Shown in pieces: positions 51,759-59,717 of a DNA stretch of 64,000 bases. The translations under genes were made by a program, and so were the position numbers. The stretch covers positions 1 through 64,000 of the forward strand of contig JBKPOZ010000017.1 of the NCBI GenBank assembly GCA_046733355.1, read 5' to 3'. How positions within the stretch are numbered: the stretch's first letter is position 1; each line of letters begins with the position of its first letter. Below the pieces are notes generated by a model. The model had not been told where the DNA came from, did no database searches, and saw only the letters and a list, made by a program, of their open reading frames with translations. The stretch comes from VAZQ01 sp046733355 (GTDB lineage: Bacteria > Pseudomonadota > Alphaproteobacteria > Rhizobiales > Xanthobacteraceae).

Positions 51759-52432
51759 GCACGCCGCAAACGACGCGCGAAGTTTCCGCTCATTCCCGCG
51801 CAAGCGGGAATCCAGAAGAAGCTGGGTCCCCGCTTTCGCGGGGACGAGCGGCAGAGGGCCGCGGGGCATCGCGCCTCATCCTGGTTGTTCCGCTGCTCGC
51901 GTTCCTCGCGCTTGCCGCACTCTTCTTTTTCCGGCTCGGCAGCGGCGATCCCTCCCGCATTCCCTCCGCTCTGATTGGACGTCCCGCACCGCAGCTTGCA
52001 CTGCCGGCGCTGCCCGGGCTGCAGCGCGACGGCGTGCCGGTCCCCGGCTTCGATGCGACGAGCTTCAAGGGGCACGTTACCGTTCTCAACGTATGGGCCT
52101 CATGGTGCGTGCCCTGCCGCGACGAGGCTCCGCTCCTGATAGAGCTTGCTGCCGACGCGCGCATCCGCCTCCTCGGCATGAACTACAAGGATCAGTCTGA
52201 GAACGCGCGGCGATTTCTCGCCCAGTATGGCAACCCGTACGTCGCGAATGGCGTGGACGCGAATGGTCGTGCCGGCATCGAATGGGGCGTGTACGGCGTG
52301 CCGGAAACGTTCGTGATCGATCGCGCGGGAATCGTCACCTACAAGCTTATTGGGCCCATCACGTCCGACAATCTGCAGACGCATTTGCGACCGGAGATCG
52401 AACAAGCCCTGGCCGCACCACGCGAGGGTTAG
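51755..52432 (+). CDS. ccmG: Thiol:disulfide interchange protein CcmG/DsbE with a repeat-derived N-terminal insert
   Basis: A 225-residue membrane-anchored periplasmic thioredoxin that reduces apocytochrome c. The start is GTG 51755 in the ccmD stop. A single membrane helix (about 39-58) precedes a thioredoxin domain with Cys118/Cys121 (NVWASWCVPCRDEAP), the CcmG-type acidic insert GMNYKDQSENARRFL, and the cis-Pro in YGVPETFVID. Residues about 13-31 (HSRASGNPEEAGSPLSRGR) are the in-frame translation of a two-hairpin DNA repeat, extending the cytoplasmic N-terminus. The catalytic domain is undisturbed, so the protein should function. Confidence 0.93.
   Translation: MSTPQTTREVSAHSRASGNPEEAGSPLSRGRAAEGRGASRLILVVPLLAFLALAALFFFRLGSGDPSRIPSALIGRPAPQLALPALPGLQRDGVPVPGFDATSFKGHVTVLNVWASWCVPCRDEAPLLIELAADARIRLLGMNYKDQSENARRFLAQYGNPYVANGVDANGRAGIEWGVYGVPETFVIDRAGIVTYKLIGPITSDNLQTHLRPEIEQALAAPREG
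51792..51845. repeat. Two-hairpin palindromic repeat, family E, inside ccmG
   Basis: The perfect hairpins attcccgcgcaagcgggaat (51792-51811) and gtccccgctttcgcggggac (51826-51845) are separated by 14 bases. This repeat type is widespread between genes in proteobacteria. Here it lies in coding sequence and keeps the frame. Confidence 0.85.
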
Positions 52433-52438
52433 CGGGAC

Positions 52439-53083
52439 CTACTCCTCGGGCGCCGGCGCCGCGTATTTTGTCATCAGCGGAAACTGGAGGGCGGCGAACA
52501 GGAAGGTCAGCGGCAGGACGCCAAACACCTTGAAGCTCACCCAAACATCCGTGCTCTGCGTGCGCCAGACGATCTCGTTGAGCACCGCGAGCATCAGAAA
52601 AAACAATGCCCAACGAATGGTCAGCTTGCGCCAGCCGTCTTCCGTGAGGTGGAATACGGAATCGAACACCACACCAAGAAGCGGCTTGCCGAAAGCAAGC
52701 CCGCCGAGCAACACGCCTGCAAACAGCAGATAGATGATGGTCGGCTTGAGCTTGATGAAGAGCTCGTCGTGCAGCACCAGCGTCAGCGAGCCAAACACCA
52801 GTACGACCGCCACGGTGATCAGGGGCATGAGCGGGAGATGCCGCGTGAGCGCGTAGGAAACAACGAGCGCGAGCACCACCGCAGCCATGAACACGGCGGT
52901 CGCGACAAAGATGCCGACGCGCTCACCCGAGGCGATGCTCGCAGGCAGGAGCGGCCCGACAAAAGGAAGGAACAGCGCGGGCCGCGCATTTGCAACAAAG
53001 AACAGCAGCAGGGGCCCGATATCCAGCACAACCTTGAGCCCGGGATGGAGCTGAACTTTTTTGCTGTTCGCCTTCGGTGCCAT
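52439..53083 (-). CDS. yciB: Inner membrane protein YciB / septation protein A
   Basis: A 214-residue membrane protein of the YciB (IspZ/septation protein A) family with five to six helices. The motifs FDSVFHLTEDGWRKLTIRW and NEIVWRTQSTDVWVSFKVFG are diagnostic. It is linked to cell-envelope synthesis and septation. The ATG at 53083 (MAPKANSKK) lies one base after the ftsY stop; the open frame upstream is ftsY in another frame. The tail of ccmG on the opposite strand ends six bases away. Confidence 0.93.
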   Translation of the reverse strand: MAPKANSKKVQLHPGLKVVLDIGPLLLFFVANARPALFLPFVGPLLPASIASGERVGIFVATAVFMAAVVLALVVSYALTRHLPLMPLITVAVVLVFGSLTLVLHDELFIKLKPTIIYLLFAGVLLGGLAFGKPLLGVVFDSVFHLTEDGWRKLTIRWALFFLMLAVLNEIVWRTQSTDVWVSFKVFGVLPLTFLFAALQFPLMTKYAAPAPEE

Positions 53084-53084
53084 C

Positions 53085-54020
53085 CTATTCGAGCCCTGCA
53101 ACGGCACGGGCAAATTCCCGGGCGGAGAAAGGCGCGAGATCCTCGATGCCTTCGCCAACGCCAACAAAGTGCACGGGCAGGCCGTATTTCGCCGCAATGG
53201 CCACCAGGATGCCGCCGCGCGCAGTGCCGTCGAGCTTCGTCATCGCGAGCCCTGTGACGCCCGCTACTTCGCGAAAGATCTCTACCTGAGAGAGCGCGTT
53301 CTGCCCGACTGTGGCATCAAGCACAAGCAGCACCGCCTGGGGTGCCGAAGGATCGCTCTTCTTCATCACGCGCACGATCTTCTGCAGCTCATCCATCAGC
53401 GCCGACTTGTTCTGCAGGCGCCCCGCGGTGTCCACCAGCACGAGGTCGACCTGGCCGCGTTGCGCCTGCGCAATTGCATCGAAAGCAAGGCCCGCGGGAT
53501 CGGCGCCCGGGGCGCGCGCGATCACCTCGGCGCCGCTGCGCGTGCCCCAGATCTTGAGCTGATCAATGGCAGCCGCGCGAAACGTGTCACCCGCAACCAG
53601 CATCACCGAGCGTCCTTGCGCGCGAGCCTTGGCGGCGAGCTTGCCAATGGTCGTGGTTTTGCCCGAGCCGTTGACCCCCACCACCAGCACGACAAAGGGC
53701 TTTGCGGAGTCCATGACCATGGGCTTCGCCACAGGCTCCAGCACTTTCTCGATCTCTGAAGCCACGACGGCTTTCACCTCGTCGGCAGTGATGGACTTGT
53801 CATAGCGGCCCTCGCCGACCGCGGTCGCAATCCTGCTCGCGGATTCAATCCCGAGATCTGCCCGGATCAGCACGTCCTCGATGTCGTCGATCATCCGCTC
53901 GTCAAGCCGGCGCTTGACCACGAGATCGTTGATCGCTCCAGTGAGCGAGCTGGAGGTGCGTTTGAGCCCGCCGCTGAGCCGCTGCCAAAAACTTCGCGGG
54001 GCGTCGTTGCTGTCGTTCAT
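53085..54020 (-). CDS. ftsY: Signal recognition particle receptor FtsY
   Basis: A 311-residue SRP GTPase. The N domain (about 10-100) precedes the G domain with P-loop GVNGSGKT (115-122), DTFRAAAIDQL, DTAGRL, and TKLDGTARGG. The acidic A domain of enterobacterial FtsY is nearly absent, as is usual in this group, so membrane contact relies on the N-terminal amphipathic start. The ATG at 54020 is preferred; the open frame to 54179 runs into the divergent gene. It is cotranscribed with yciB. Confidence 0.96.
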   Translation of the reverse strand: MNDSNDAPRSFWQRLSGGLKRTSSSLTGAINDLVVKRRLDERMIDDIEDVLIRADLGIESASRIATAVGEGRYDKSITADEVKAVVASEIEKVLEPVAKPMVMDSAKPFVVLVVGVNGSGKTTTIGKLAAKARAQGRSVMLVAGDTFRAAAIDQLKIWGTRSGAEVIARAPGADPAGLAFDAIAQAQRGQVDLVLVDTAGRLQNKSALMDELQKIVRVMKKSDPSAPQAVLLVLDATVGQNALSQVEIFREVAGVTGLAMTKLDGTARGGILVAIAAKYGLPVHFVGVGEGIEDLAPFSAREFARAVAGLE

Positions 54021-54046
54021 GCAGGCGCCGTGATAGCCATTTCGAT

Positions 54047-54760
54047 ATGACTTCTGAAGAGATAACGGAGCGGCTCCTTTATCGCGACGGTCTGATGCTG
54101 GTGATCGACAAACCCGCCGGACTGGCCGTGCACAAAGGCCCAAAGGGCGGCGAGAGCCTGGAGGACCATTTCGATGCACTGCGGTTCGGGTTGCCGCGTG
54201 CGCCGGCGCTCGCGCACCGCCTCGACCGCGATACCTCCGGATGTCTTGTGCTTGGCCGGCATCGCAAGGCTCTGGCCGAGCTCGGTCGCTTGTTCAAGGC
54301 GGGACGCATAGGCAAGACGTATTGGGCCGTTGTTGAAGGCGGACCCACGCAAGACGAGGGCCGTATCGATCTCCCGCTGGGCCGCAAGGATGCAACGCGC
54401 GGCTGGTGGATGCGCCACGACCCGCACGGGCAGCCCGCCTTGACGACCTGGAAGCTGCTGGGACGGAACGAAGACAGCGGACACCGCCTCAGCTGGCTCG
54501 CGCTCGAGCCGTTGACCGGGCGCACGCATCAGTTGCGCGTGCATTCTGCGGCCATGGGCTGGCCGATCCTCGGCGACAGCGTTTATGGCAATGCGTTGCG
54601 CCGCGCAGGCGAGCTCCTGCAGCTCCACGCGCGCGAGATCGTCGTGCCGCTCTACAAAAACCGCAAGCCCATCGCGGTCACCGCGCCGGTGCCTTTGCAC
54701 ATGCACGCCTTACTGCAAGCGTGTGGCTGGCCCGGCGAGACGTTCAGGCTGGTGGATTAG
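54047..54760 (+). CDS. RluA-family RNA pseudouridine synthase
   Basis: A 237-residue pseudouridine synthase. The catalytic Asp is in HRLDRDTSGCLVLG, preceded by VIDKPAGLAVHKGP and followed by GRTHQLRVHSAAMGWPILGD. There is no N-terminal S4 domain, which fits the shorter RluA/TruC-like members that modify tRNA or rRNA; the target position is not determined. It is divergent from ftsY (26 bases), so the two share a promoter region. Confidence 0.92.
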   Translation: MTSEEITERLLYRDGLMLVIDKPAGLAVHKGPKGGESLEDHFDALRFGLPRAPALAHRLDRDTSGCLVLGRHRKALAELGRLFKAGRIGKTYWAVVEGGPTQDEGRIDLPLGRKDATRGWWMRHDPHGQPALTTWKLLGRNEDSGHRLSWLALEPLTGRTHQLRVHSAAMGWPILGDSVYGNALRRAGELLQLHAREIVVPLYKNRKPIAVTAPVPLHMHALLQACGWPGETFRLVD

Positions 54761-54807
54761 CGCATGTCCCGGAGAAGTGGGAACCGGTTTTCCGATAAGG
54801 ACATGCG
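54761..54807. repeat. Short palindromic repeat, family F
   Basis: A 47-base inverted repeat, cgcatgtccc...ggacatgcg at the ends with gggaaccggttttcc in the centre. This is a common intergenic element in Bradyrhizobium-like genomes. It lies between two convergent genes, where it may act as a transcript end. Confidence 0.75.
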
Positions 54808-54829
54808 CAACCCAAACGATCTGCAGCGC

Positions 54830-55465
54830 CTAATAGAGGGTGGCCTTGATCCGCTCGGGCGCCGATCGATCGTACTCGGGGCCTCCCACTTTGCCCTGCG
54901 TGAGATCGGCGAGGATCGTGCCCGTGCTGGGCAGGCTCTCCCGCTTGACGTGGCGCATGGGGTCCCAGAGCTTCGAGCGCACGATGGCTTTCGCGCACTG
55001 GAAGTAAATCCGGTCAACAGAAACGATAATGACTGTGCGCGGCGCCTTGCCTTGCACGACGAAAGTTTCGGTCAGTGCCGGGTCCGTGGAAATTTGTGCA
55101 CGGCCGTTGACCCGGATGGTCTCGCCGCATCCGGGGATCAGGAACAACAGCGCAACGCGCGGATCGTGCACGATGTTGCGCAGCGTATCGATACGGTTAT
55201 TGCCGCGCCGGTCGGGAATGAGCAGCGTCTTGTCGTCGGCGACGCGCACAAACCCGGGATCGTCTCCGCGCGGGGAGCAATCGAGCCCGTCGGGACCTGC
55301 GGAGGCGAGCGCGAAGAACGGAGCCGCCTCGATGAATGCCCGATACGCCGGTATGATCCGGTTCGTTTCTTTTACGACCGATGGACCGAACGGCGCGCCG
55401 TATAGCTGTGCCAGCTGATCAACGCTGGTGACCATGCAGGTATCGGTCGCAACGTCATGCGTCAT
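54830..55465 (-). CDS. Pyridoxamine 5'-phosphate oxidase-like FMN-binding protein
   Basis: A 211-residue split-barrel flavoprotein of the MSMEG_1061-like PNPOx group. FFALASAGPDGLDCSPRGDDPGF (shown by its ends) forms the first strands; LLIPDRRGNNRIDTLRNIV is the FMN-phosphate binding stretch and VALLFLIPGCGETIRVNGRA the next hairpin. The family binds flavin and reduces small molecules; the substrate is unknown and PLP synthesis is not implied. The start MTHDVATDTC at 55465 fits the family length. It lies 26 bases downstream of mtaB and may be cotranscribed. Confidence 0.85.
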   Translation of the reverse strand: MTHDVATDTCMVTSVDQLAQLYGAPFGPSVVKETNRIIPAYRAFIEAAPFFALASAGPDGLDCSPRGDDPGFVRVADDKTLLIPDRRGNNRIDTLRNIVHDPRVALLFLIPGCGETIRVNGRAQISTDPALTETFVVQGKAPRTVIIVSVDRIYFQCAKAIVRSKLWDPMRHVKRESLPSTGTILADLTQGKVGGPEYDRSAPERIKATLY

Positions 55466-55491
55466 TTGCTGTGATCCAGTTAGGGCAGAGA

Positions 55492-56772
55492 TTAGCACGG
55501 CAGGGGCGCTGCCGCGATCAATCGCCGACCATCGTGTCCTGTGATGCGAACATCCGCGATCGTGCAAGGCGCAACGGGCGAACTCAGCCGGACAGGCGTG
55601 AATTGTTCCGTGCGCGCGATCGTCGCTGATTCCGTCAGCACGTGCACGGTTCGGCCGATCTGGCCTGCGAGATGCTGGCGCAGGGCGGCGGCGCCTTTTT
55701 GTCGCAGGCGCCCCGCGCGTTCCTTGATGACCGTACGTGGCACCTGCGGCATGCGCGCTGCCGGCGTGCCGGGCCGGGGAGAGAACGGAAATACATGCAA
55801 GTGCGTCAACGCGCATTCCTCGACCAGGTCCAGCGAGCGCGCAAACATTTGCTCGCTCTCAGTGGGAAATCCCGCGATCAGATCGGCGCCGAAGACAATG
55901 TCGGGGCGGAGCGCGCGTAGCTGCGCGCAAAACTCAATGGCATCGCCACGAGAGTGGCGTCGCTTCATGCGCTTTAGCATGAGATCGTCTCCCGCCTGCA
56001 GCGAGAGGTGCAGATGCGGCATCAGTCGGCGTTCGGTTGCGACGGCATCGAGCAGATCGCGGTCCACCTCGACAGCATCGATCGAGGAGAGCCGCAGACG
56101 CGCCAGCTCGGGCACGTGCTTGAGGATCTGCTTGACCAAATGTCCGAGGGTCGGCGAGCCTGGCAGCCTGGCGCCATAGCCGGTGAGATCCACCCCGCTC
56201 AGGACAACTTCCTTGTAGCCGCGCGCGCACAACCGGCGCACTTGTTGCATCACCTCACCCATGGGGACCGACCGCGAATTGCCGCGTCCGTACGGGATCA
56301 CGCAGAACGTACAGCGGTGATCGCAACCGTTCTGCACCTGAACGTATGCACGGGCGCGGCTGCCGAACCCATCTATCAGATGGGCAGCCGTTTCCTTCAC
56401 GCCCATGATGTCGTTGACGCGAACCTTCTGTTCGAGGGTAGGGTCCAGATGCATGGGAGTGCAACGCCACTCCCGCCATGTCTCTGCGCTTAGCTTCTCC
56501 TCGTTGCCGAGGACGAGGGAGACCTCCGGCATGGCTGCAAAGCTCTGCGGCTCAATCTGAGCCGCGCACCCGGTCACCACGATCGCGACATTCGGATGCT
56601 CGCGCTTGAGACGCCGGATGGTCTGATGCGACTGGCGCACTGCTTCGCCGGTGACCGCGCATGTGTTGATGATAAAGGCCTCGCCGATCCCGGCCGCTTG
56701 CGCTGCCTGGCGCACAACTTCTGATTCGTAGGCGTTCAGCCTGCAGCCGAACGTGACCACCTCGATCGTCAT
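55492..56772 (-). CDS. mtaB: tRNA t6A37 methylthiotransferase MtaB
   Basis: A 426-residue radical-SAM methylthiotransferase that converts t6A37 of tRNA to ms2t6A. The N-terminal domain holds one [4Fe-4S] through Cys10, Cys38 and Cys69. The radical-SAM cluster is bound by Cys150, Cys154 and Cys157 (CDHRCTFC). The C-terminal region carries a short TRAM-like end. The ATG at 56772 (MTIEVVTFGCRLNAYES) is set by the conserved N-terminus. It follows dapF by 22 bases, the normal order in Hyphomicrobiales. Confidence 0.95.
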   Translation of the reverse strand: MTIEVVTFGCRLNAYESEVVRQAAQAAGIGEAFIINTCAVTGEAVRQSHQTIRRLKREHPNVAIVVTGCAAQIEPQSFAAMPEVSLVLGNEEKLSAETWREWRCTPMHLDPTLEQKVRVNDIMGVKETAAHLIDGFGSRARAYVQVQNGCDHRCTFCVIPYGRGNSRSVPMGEVMQQVRRLCARGYKEVVLSGVDLTGYGARLPGSPTLGHLVKQILKHVPELARLRLSSIDAVEVDRDLLDAVATERRLMPHLHLSLQAGDDLMLKRMKRRHSRGDAIEFCAQLRALRPDIVFGADLIAGFPTESEQMFARSLDLVEECALTHLHVFPFSPRPGTPAARMPQVPRTVIKERAGRLRQKGAAALRQHLAGQIGRTVHVLTESATIARTEQFTPVRLSSPVAPCTIADVRITGHDGRRLIAAAPLPC

Positions 56773-56794
56773 GGCTGCGTGCCTCGAAGCCTCG

Positions 56795-57670
56795 TCAGCA
56801 CACCGGGTCCTTGAACAGCGCGGCATCGAAGCGGCCCTGGCGCTCGTATTCAACAGGGCCGGTCATGAGAACGTGATCATCGCGCGCGCGCCATTCGATG
56901 TGAAGAGCGCCTCCCGGAAGCGTCACGTTCATGTCGCGCGTTGCATGGCCAAGCCACGCTGCCGCGACGGCAGCAGCACACGCCGCTGAGCCGCACGCCT
57001 TTGTCAAGCCGGCGCCGCGCTCCCACGTGCGCACCTCGATGTGCGAAGGGGAGAGCACATGCGCAAGCGAGATATTGGCGCGCTCGGGAAAGATCGCATG
57101 ATGCTCGAGCGTCGGGCCGAGCGTGGCCAGATCGTATGCACCGGGGTCTGCAACAAAGAACACTGCGTGCGGATTGCCCATGCTCAGCGCGCAGGCCGGT
57201 GGCAACGGTAGCCCCTTCCCCGATTCTACATGAAACTGAATCCGCGCGGTGTCGTCCACAGCGCGAGCGAGCGGAATCTCATTCCAGGAAAACCGAGGTT
57301 TGCCCATGTCAACGGTGCAGGTGTGCGCCGCAGCGCCCTTCCAGCAATTGAGCACTCCCGCGCGTGTCTCGAATGCGACCGAGCCTTTGCCGGTCTCCTC
57401 GAATATCAGCTCGGCGATGCACCGCATGCCGTTGCCGCAGGCCTCCGCTTCCGATCCGTCCCGGTTATAGATACGCACATAGCCATCGGTGCCCGGTGTG
57501 CGCGGCGCATAAAGGGCCATCAATTGATCATACGGGCCGGCCTGCGAGCGCGCGGCGGCGCGCGCCTCGGCGTTGCTGATCACACCCGCCCGAACGCGCA
57601 TGTCGACCACAACAATCTCGTTGCCCAGACCATTCATTTTGGTGAAAGTGCGATCAGCGAGCACGCTCAT
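56795..57670 (-). CDS. dapF: Diaminopimelate epimerase
   Basis: A 291-residue PLP-independent epimerase (LL- to meso-diaminopimelate, lysine and peptidoglycan synthesis). The two active-site cysteines are Cys78 in EACGNGMRC and Cys226 in TKACGSAACA. TFTKMNGLGNEIVVVD starts the protein at the ATG 57670. It is the first gene of dapF-mtaB and is divergent from rplU. Confidence 0.97.
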   Translation of the reverse strand: MSVLADRTFTKMNGLGNEIVVVDMRVRAGVISNAEARAAARSQAGPYDQLMALYAPRTPGTDGYVRIYNRDGSEAEACGNGMRCIAELIFEETGKGSVAFETRAGVLNCWKGAAAHTCTVDMGKPRFSWNEIPLARAVDDTARIQFHVESGKGLPLPPACALSMGNPHAVFFVADPGAYDLATLGPTLEHHAIFPERANISLAHVLSPSHIEVRTWERGAGLTKACGSAACAAAVAAAWLGHATRDMNVTLPGGALHIEWRARDDHVLMTGPVEYERQGRFDAALFKDPVC

Positions 57671-57750
57671 GGCGCGGCTTATATGGGCAATCGCGCAGGC
57701 TTGGCCAGTCTGCGCGTCGCGACGCGCATGATCTGGCCGCCCTGCATTTC

Positions 57751-57779
57751 TTGACACTGCGGGGCATGACCGCCATAAG
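57751..57779 (+). promoter_or_regulatory. Predicted housekeeping promoter for rplU-rpmA
   Basis: TTGACA at 57751-57756, a 17-base spacer and CATAAG at 57774-57779, 63 bases before the rplU start. The -35 is a perfect match; the -10 matches TATAAT at four of six positions. Placement in the dapF/rplU divergent gap fits a ribosomal-protein promoter. Confidence 0.5.
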
Positions 57780-57842
57780 CGGGCGATGCGATAAGGGCAC
57801 CGTGGGTGCTGCCTTACGCGCGGATTCCCACGAGGCAGAACC

Positions 57843-58214
57843 ATGTTTGCGGTCATCAAGACCGGCGGCAAGCAGTACCGGGTCAGCGCCCAGGATGTAA
57901 TCAGGATCGACAAGATCCGAGGCGAGCCCGGCGAGGTCGTGCAGTTTGCCGAAGTGCTCATGCTCGGCGGGGACGATATCAGCATCGGCAAGCCGACAGT
58001 AAAAGGCGCGTCCGTGGCAGCAGAAGTGCTGGAACAGGGGCGCGGGCCTAAAATCATCGCCTTTAAAAAGCGGCGCCGAAAGAATTCCCGCCGCAAGCGC
58101 GGGCATCGGCAGGAATTCACGCTCGTGCGCGTAACCGAGATTCTCACGGATGGCGCTAATCCCTATCGCTCCGAGAAGCCTCGACCCGGAGCCTCACCAC
58201 CCAACGAGACGTGA
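57843..58214 (+). CDS. rplU: 50S ribosomal protein L21
   Basis: A 123-residue L21. MFAVIKTGGKQYRVSAQDVI and KIIAFKKRRRKNSRRKRGHR are the conserved 23S-binding elements. The C-terminal tail is longer than in E. coli by about 20 residues (PYRSEKPRPGASPPNET), as is common in alphaproteobacteria. It is followed 95 bases later by rpmA in the standard operon order. Confidence 0.98.
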   Translation: MFAVIKTGGKQYRVSAQDVIRIDKIRGEPGEVVQFAEVLMLGGDDISIGKPTVKGASVAAEVLEQGRGPKIIAFKKRRRKNSRRKRGHRQEFTLVRVTEILTDGANPYRSEKPRPGASPPNET

Positions 58215-58309
58215 AACTTCCGGCGTAACCAAAACGGGCGAAGCGCTCGAGCGCGTCTCGCGATTGTCACAAAGGCGGTCTATATAGCGGAAGCACAGGA
58301 TTTCGGGCC

Positions 58310-58582
58310 ATGGCTCACAAGAAAGCAGGCGGGTCATCCCGCAACGGCCGCGACTCCCATAGTCAGCGGCTGGGACTGAAAATATTCGGTGGCCAGCACG
58401 TGCTTGCCGGCAACATCATTGCGCGCCAGCGCGGGACCAAGTGGCATGCGGGTGCCAATGTGGGCGTAGCCAAGGATCACACCTTGTTTGCTTTGAGCGA
58501 CGGTCGCGTGGAGTTCCGTACCAGAACCAAGGGCCGCGTCTTCGTGTCCGTTCTGCCGAGCACGGAAGCAGCGGCCGAATAG
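58310..58582 (+). CDS. rpmA: 50S ribosomal protein L27
   Basis: A 90-residue L27, MAHKKAGGSSRNGRDS at the N-terminus, without the cleavable extension of Firmicutes. GQHVLAGNIIARQRGTKWHAG is the conserved core. Its N-terminal tail contacts the peptidyl-transferase centre. Confidence 0.98.
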   Translation: MAHKKAGGSSRNGRDSHSQRLGLKIFGGQHVLAGNIIARQRGTKWHAGANVGVAKDHTLFALSDGRVEFRTRTKGRVFVSVLPSTEAAAE

Positions 58583-58597
58583 ATCGGCGGCATTTTA

Positions 58598-58625
58598 CCC
58601 GCCGGCATTCCGTTCAACCGGCGGG
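58598..58625. terminator. Hairpin after rpmA, weak terminator candidate
   Basis: An 8-bp stem cccgccgg/ccggcggg with a 12-base loop, 16 bases after the rpmA stop. No T-run follows, so termination would be inefficient and read-through into the GNAT gene is likely. Confidence 0.4.
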
Positions 58626-58688
58626 CTCTCGGGCACCTTGCGGGCTGGGACGGCGGGCCGGCTCCCGTATGCGCAAGGAACCCGCGCA

Positions 58689-59267
58689 ATGGCTCTCCTC
58701 GACCACGCGCTCACGCAACCAGTTTCCTCGCTTCCGCGACTGACCACCGAGCGTCTGCTCTTACGCGCGCCGCAGCCGGCCGATGCGCAGGCATTAGTCG
58801 CTCTCCTGAATGATCGTCGCATTGCGGAAAATACATTGCGTATTCCGCATCCCTACACCATCGCGGACGCGCGCGCGTTCATCAATTCGGCAAATGCCGG
58901 CGACGGCGAGATCGTTTTTCTGATCACCCGAAAGAGCGTTGGCGTCATCGGCGCGTGCGGCATTGCGCGACTGACCTTTGCAGGACCCGAGCTCGGCTAC
59001 TGGATCGGGGTGCCATTCTGGGGACTTGGTTACGCGACGGAAGCGGCGCGCGCGCTCATTGAGTACGTGTTCGACGAGCTTGGACACGAATTTTTGCTCG
59101 CCGGCGCGCGCGTGAGCAACGCTGCTTCGCGCCGGGTACTCGAAAAATGCGCATTCAAATGGAGCGGTGTGGCGCTCGGGCGCATCCGCGCATTGAGCGT
59201 TTCCGTGCCGATCGATCGATATTGTCTCGAACGGAGCCACTGGCGGCTGCGCCAAAACGAGATTTGA
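58689..59267 (+). CDS. GNAT N-acetyltransferase, RimJ/RimL-like
   Basis: A 192-residue GNAT of the RimJ/RimL type. LTTERLLLRAPQPADAQAL starts the fold; ELGYWIGVPFWGLGYATEAA is the acetyl-CoA-binding beta-bulge and pyrophosphate loop; NAASRRVLEKCAFKWSGV closes it. These enzymes acetylate protein N-termini or small amines; the substrate is unknown. The ATG at 58689 is used. A GNAT gene between rpmA and obgE is a common arrangement in this order. Confidence 0.9.
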   Translation: MALLDHALTQPVSSLPRLTTERLLLRAPQPADAQALVALLNDRRIAENTLRIPHPYTIADARAFINSANAGDGEIVFLITRKSVGVIGACGIARLTFAGPELGYWIGVPFWGLGYATEAARALIEYVFDELGHEFLLAGARVSNAASRRVLEKCAFKWSGVALGRIRALSVSVPIDRYCLERSHWRLRQNEI

Positions 59268-59717
59268 ATTGCGCCCCTGATGGTGTGCGCCTGCGCATGC
59301 CGAAAAAGCTGCGTGGTGTTCAAATCTGGCATGACTTTCAGGCATTGGAACTCACAATCGCACATCAAAACCGTTGACAGGCGAGGGCAGAATTACCAGA
59401 ATGAATTGTACGCGCCTGACTGCTCCTTTGTTGTTGAGCGGCGCGAGACCAAGACCCAACACGGAGGTGGAATGCCCCCGGGATATTCAAGCCGCGATGA
59501 TCGCCGCGGCATCGTTCGGGTTGCGGCGTAGCGGCAAATTGGCGAACGGCAGCGTCGGGAGCGGCCTCTTGGGCCGCATCAGTAAGGCAAGGCCCTGCTT
59601 GGCCCCTCCCGACGAGTGCTCAAATGGTTAAACGTGGTGTTTTGATCTGAGGCGCGCGGGCTCAAGGCCCAGCGTGGTCTCTTCTTTTTTGTTGTTGGCC
59701 ACCGCATATGCGGGGTC
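59268..59717. other. 450-base region between GNAT and obgE
   Basis: No gene is convincing. A 76-codon frame at 59401-59631 (MNCTRLTAPLLLSGARPR...) has no ribosome binding site and no recognised family. A promoter-like pair TTGACA (59374-59379), 17 bases, CAGAAT (59397-59402) would start transcription after that frame's ATG, so it more likely serves obgE or a small RNA. The final 60 bases include a T-rich run (59681-59690). Confidence 0.35.
59374..59402 (+). promoter_or_regulatory. Promoter-like element upstream of obgE
   Basis: TTGACA, a 17-base spacer and CAGAAT. The -35 is a perfect match; the -10 shares A, A and T at positions 2, 5 and 6. It lies 315 bases before the obgE start. Confidence 0.35.

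Noticed and set aside
59401..59631. 76-codon frame between GNAT and obgE as a gene
   Set aside because: No ribosome binding site, no family, and the nearby promoter-like element would start transcription after its ATG. Kept only as a note on the region.
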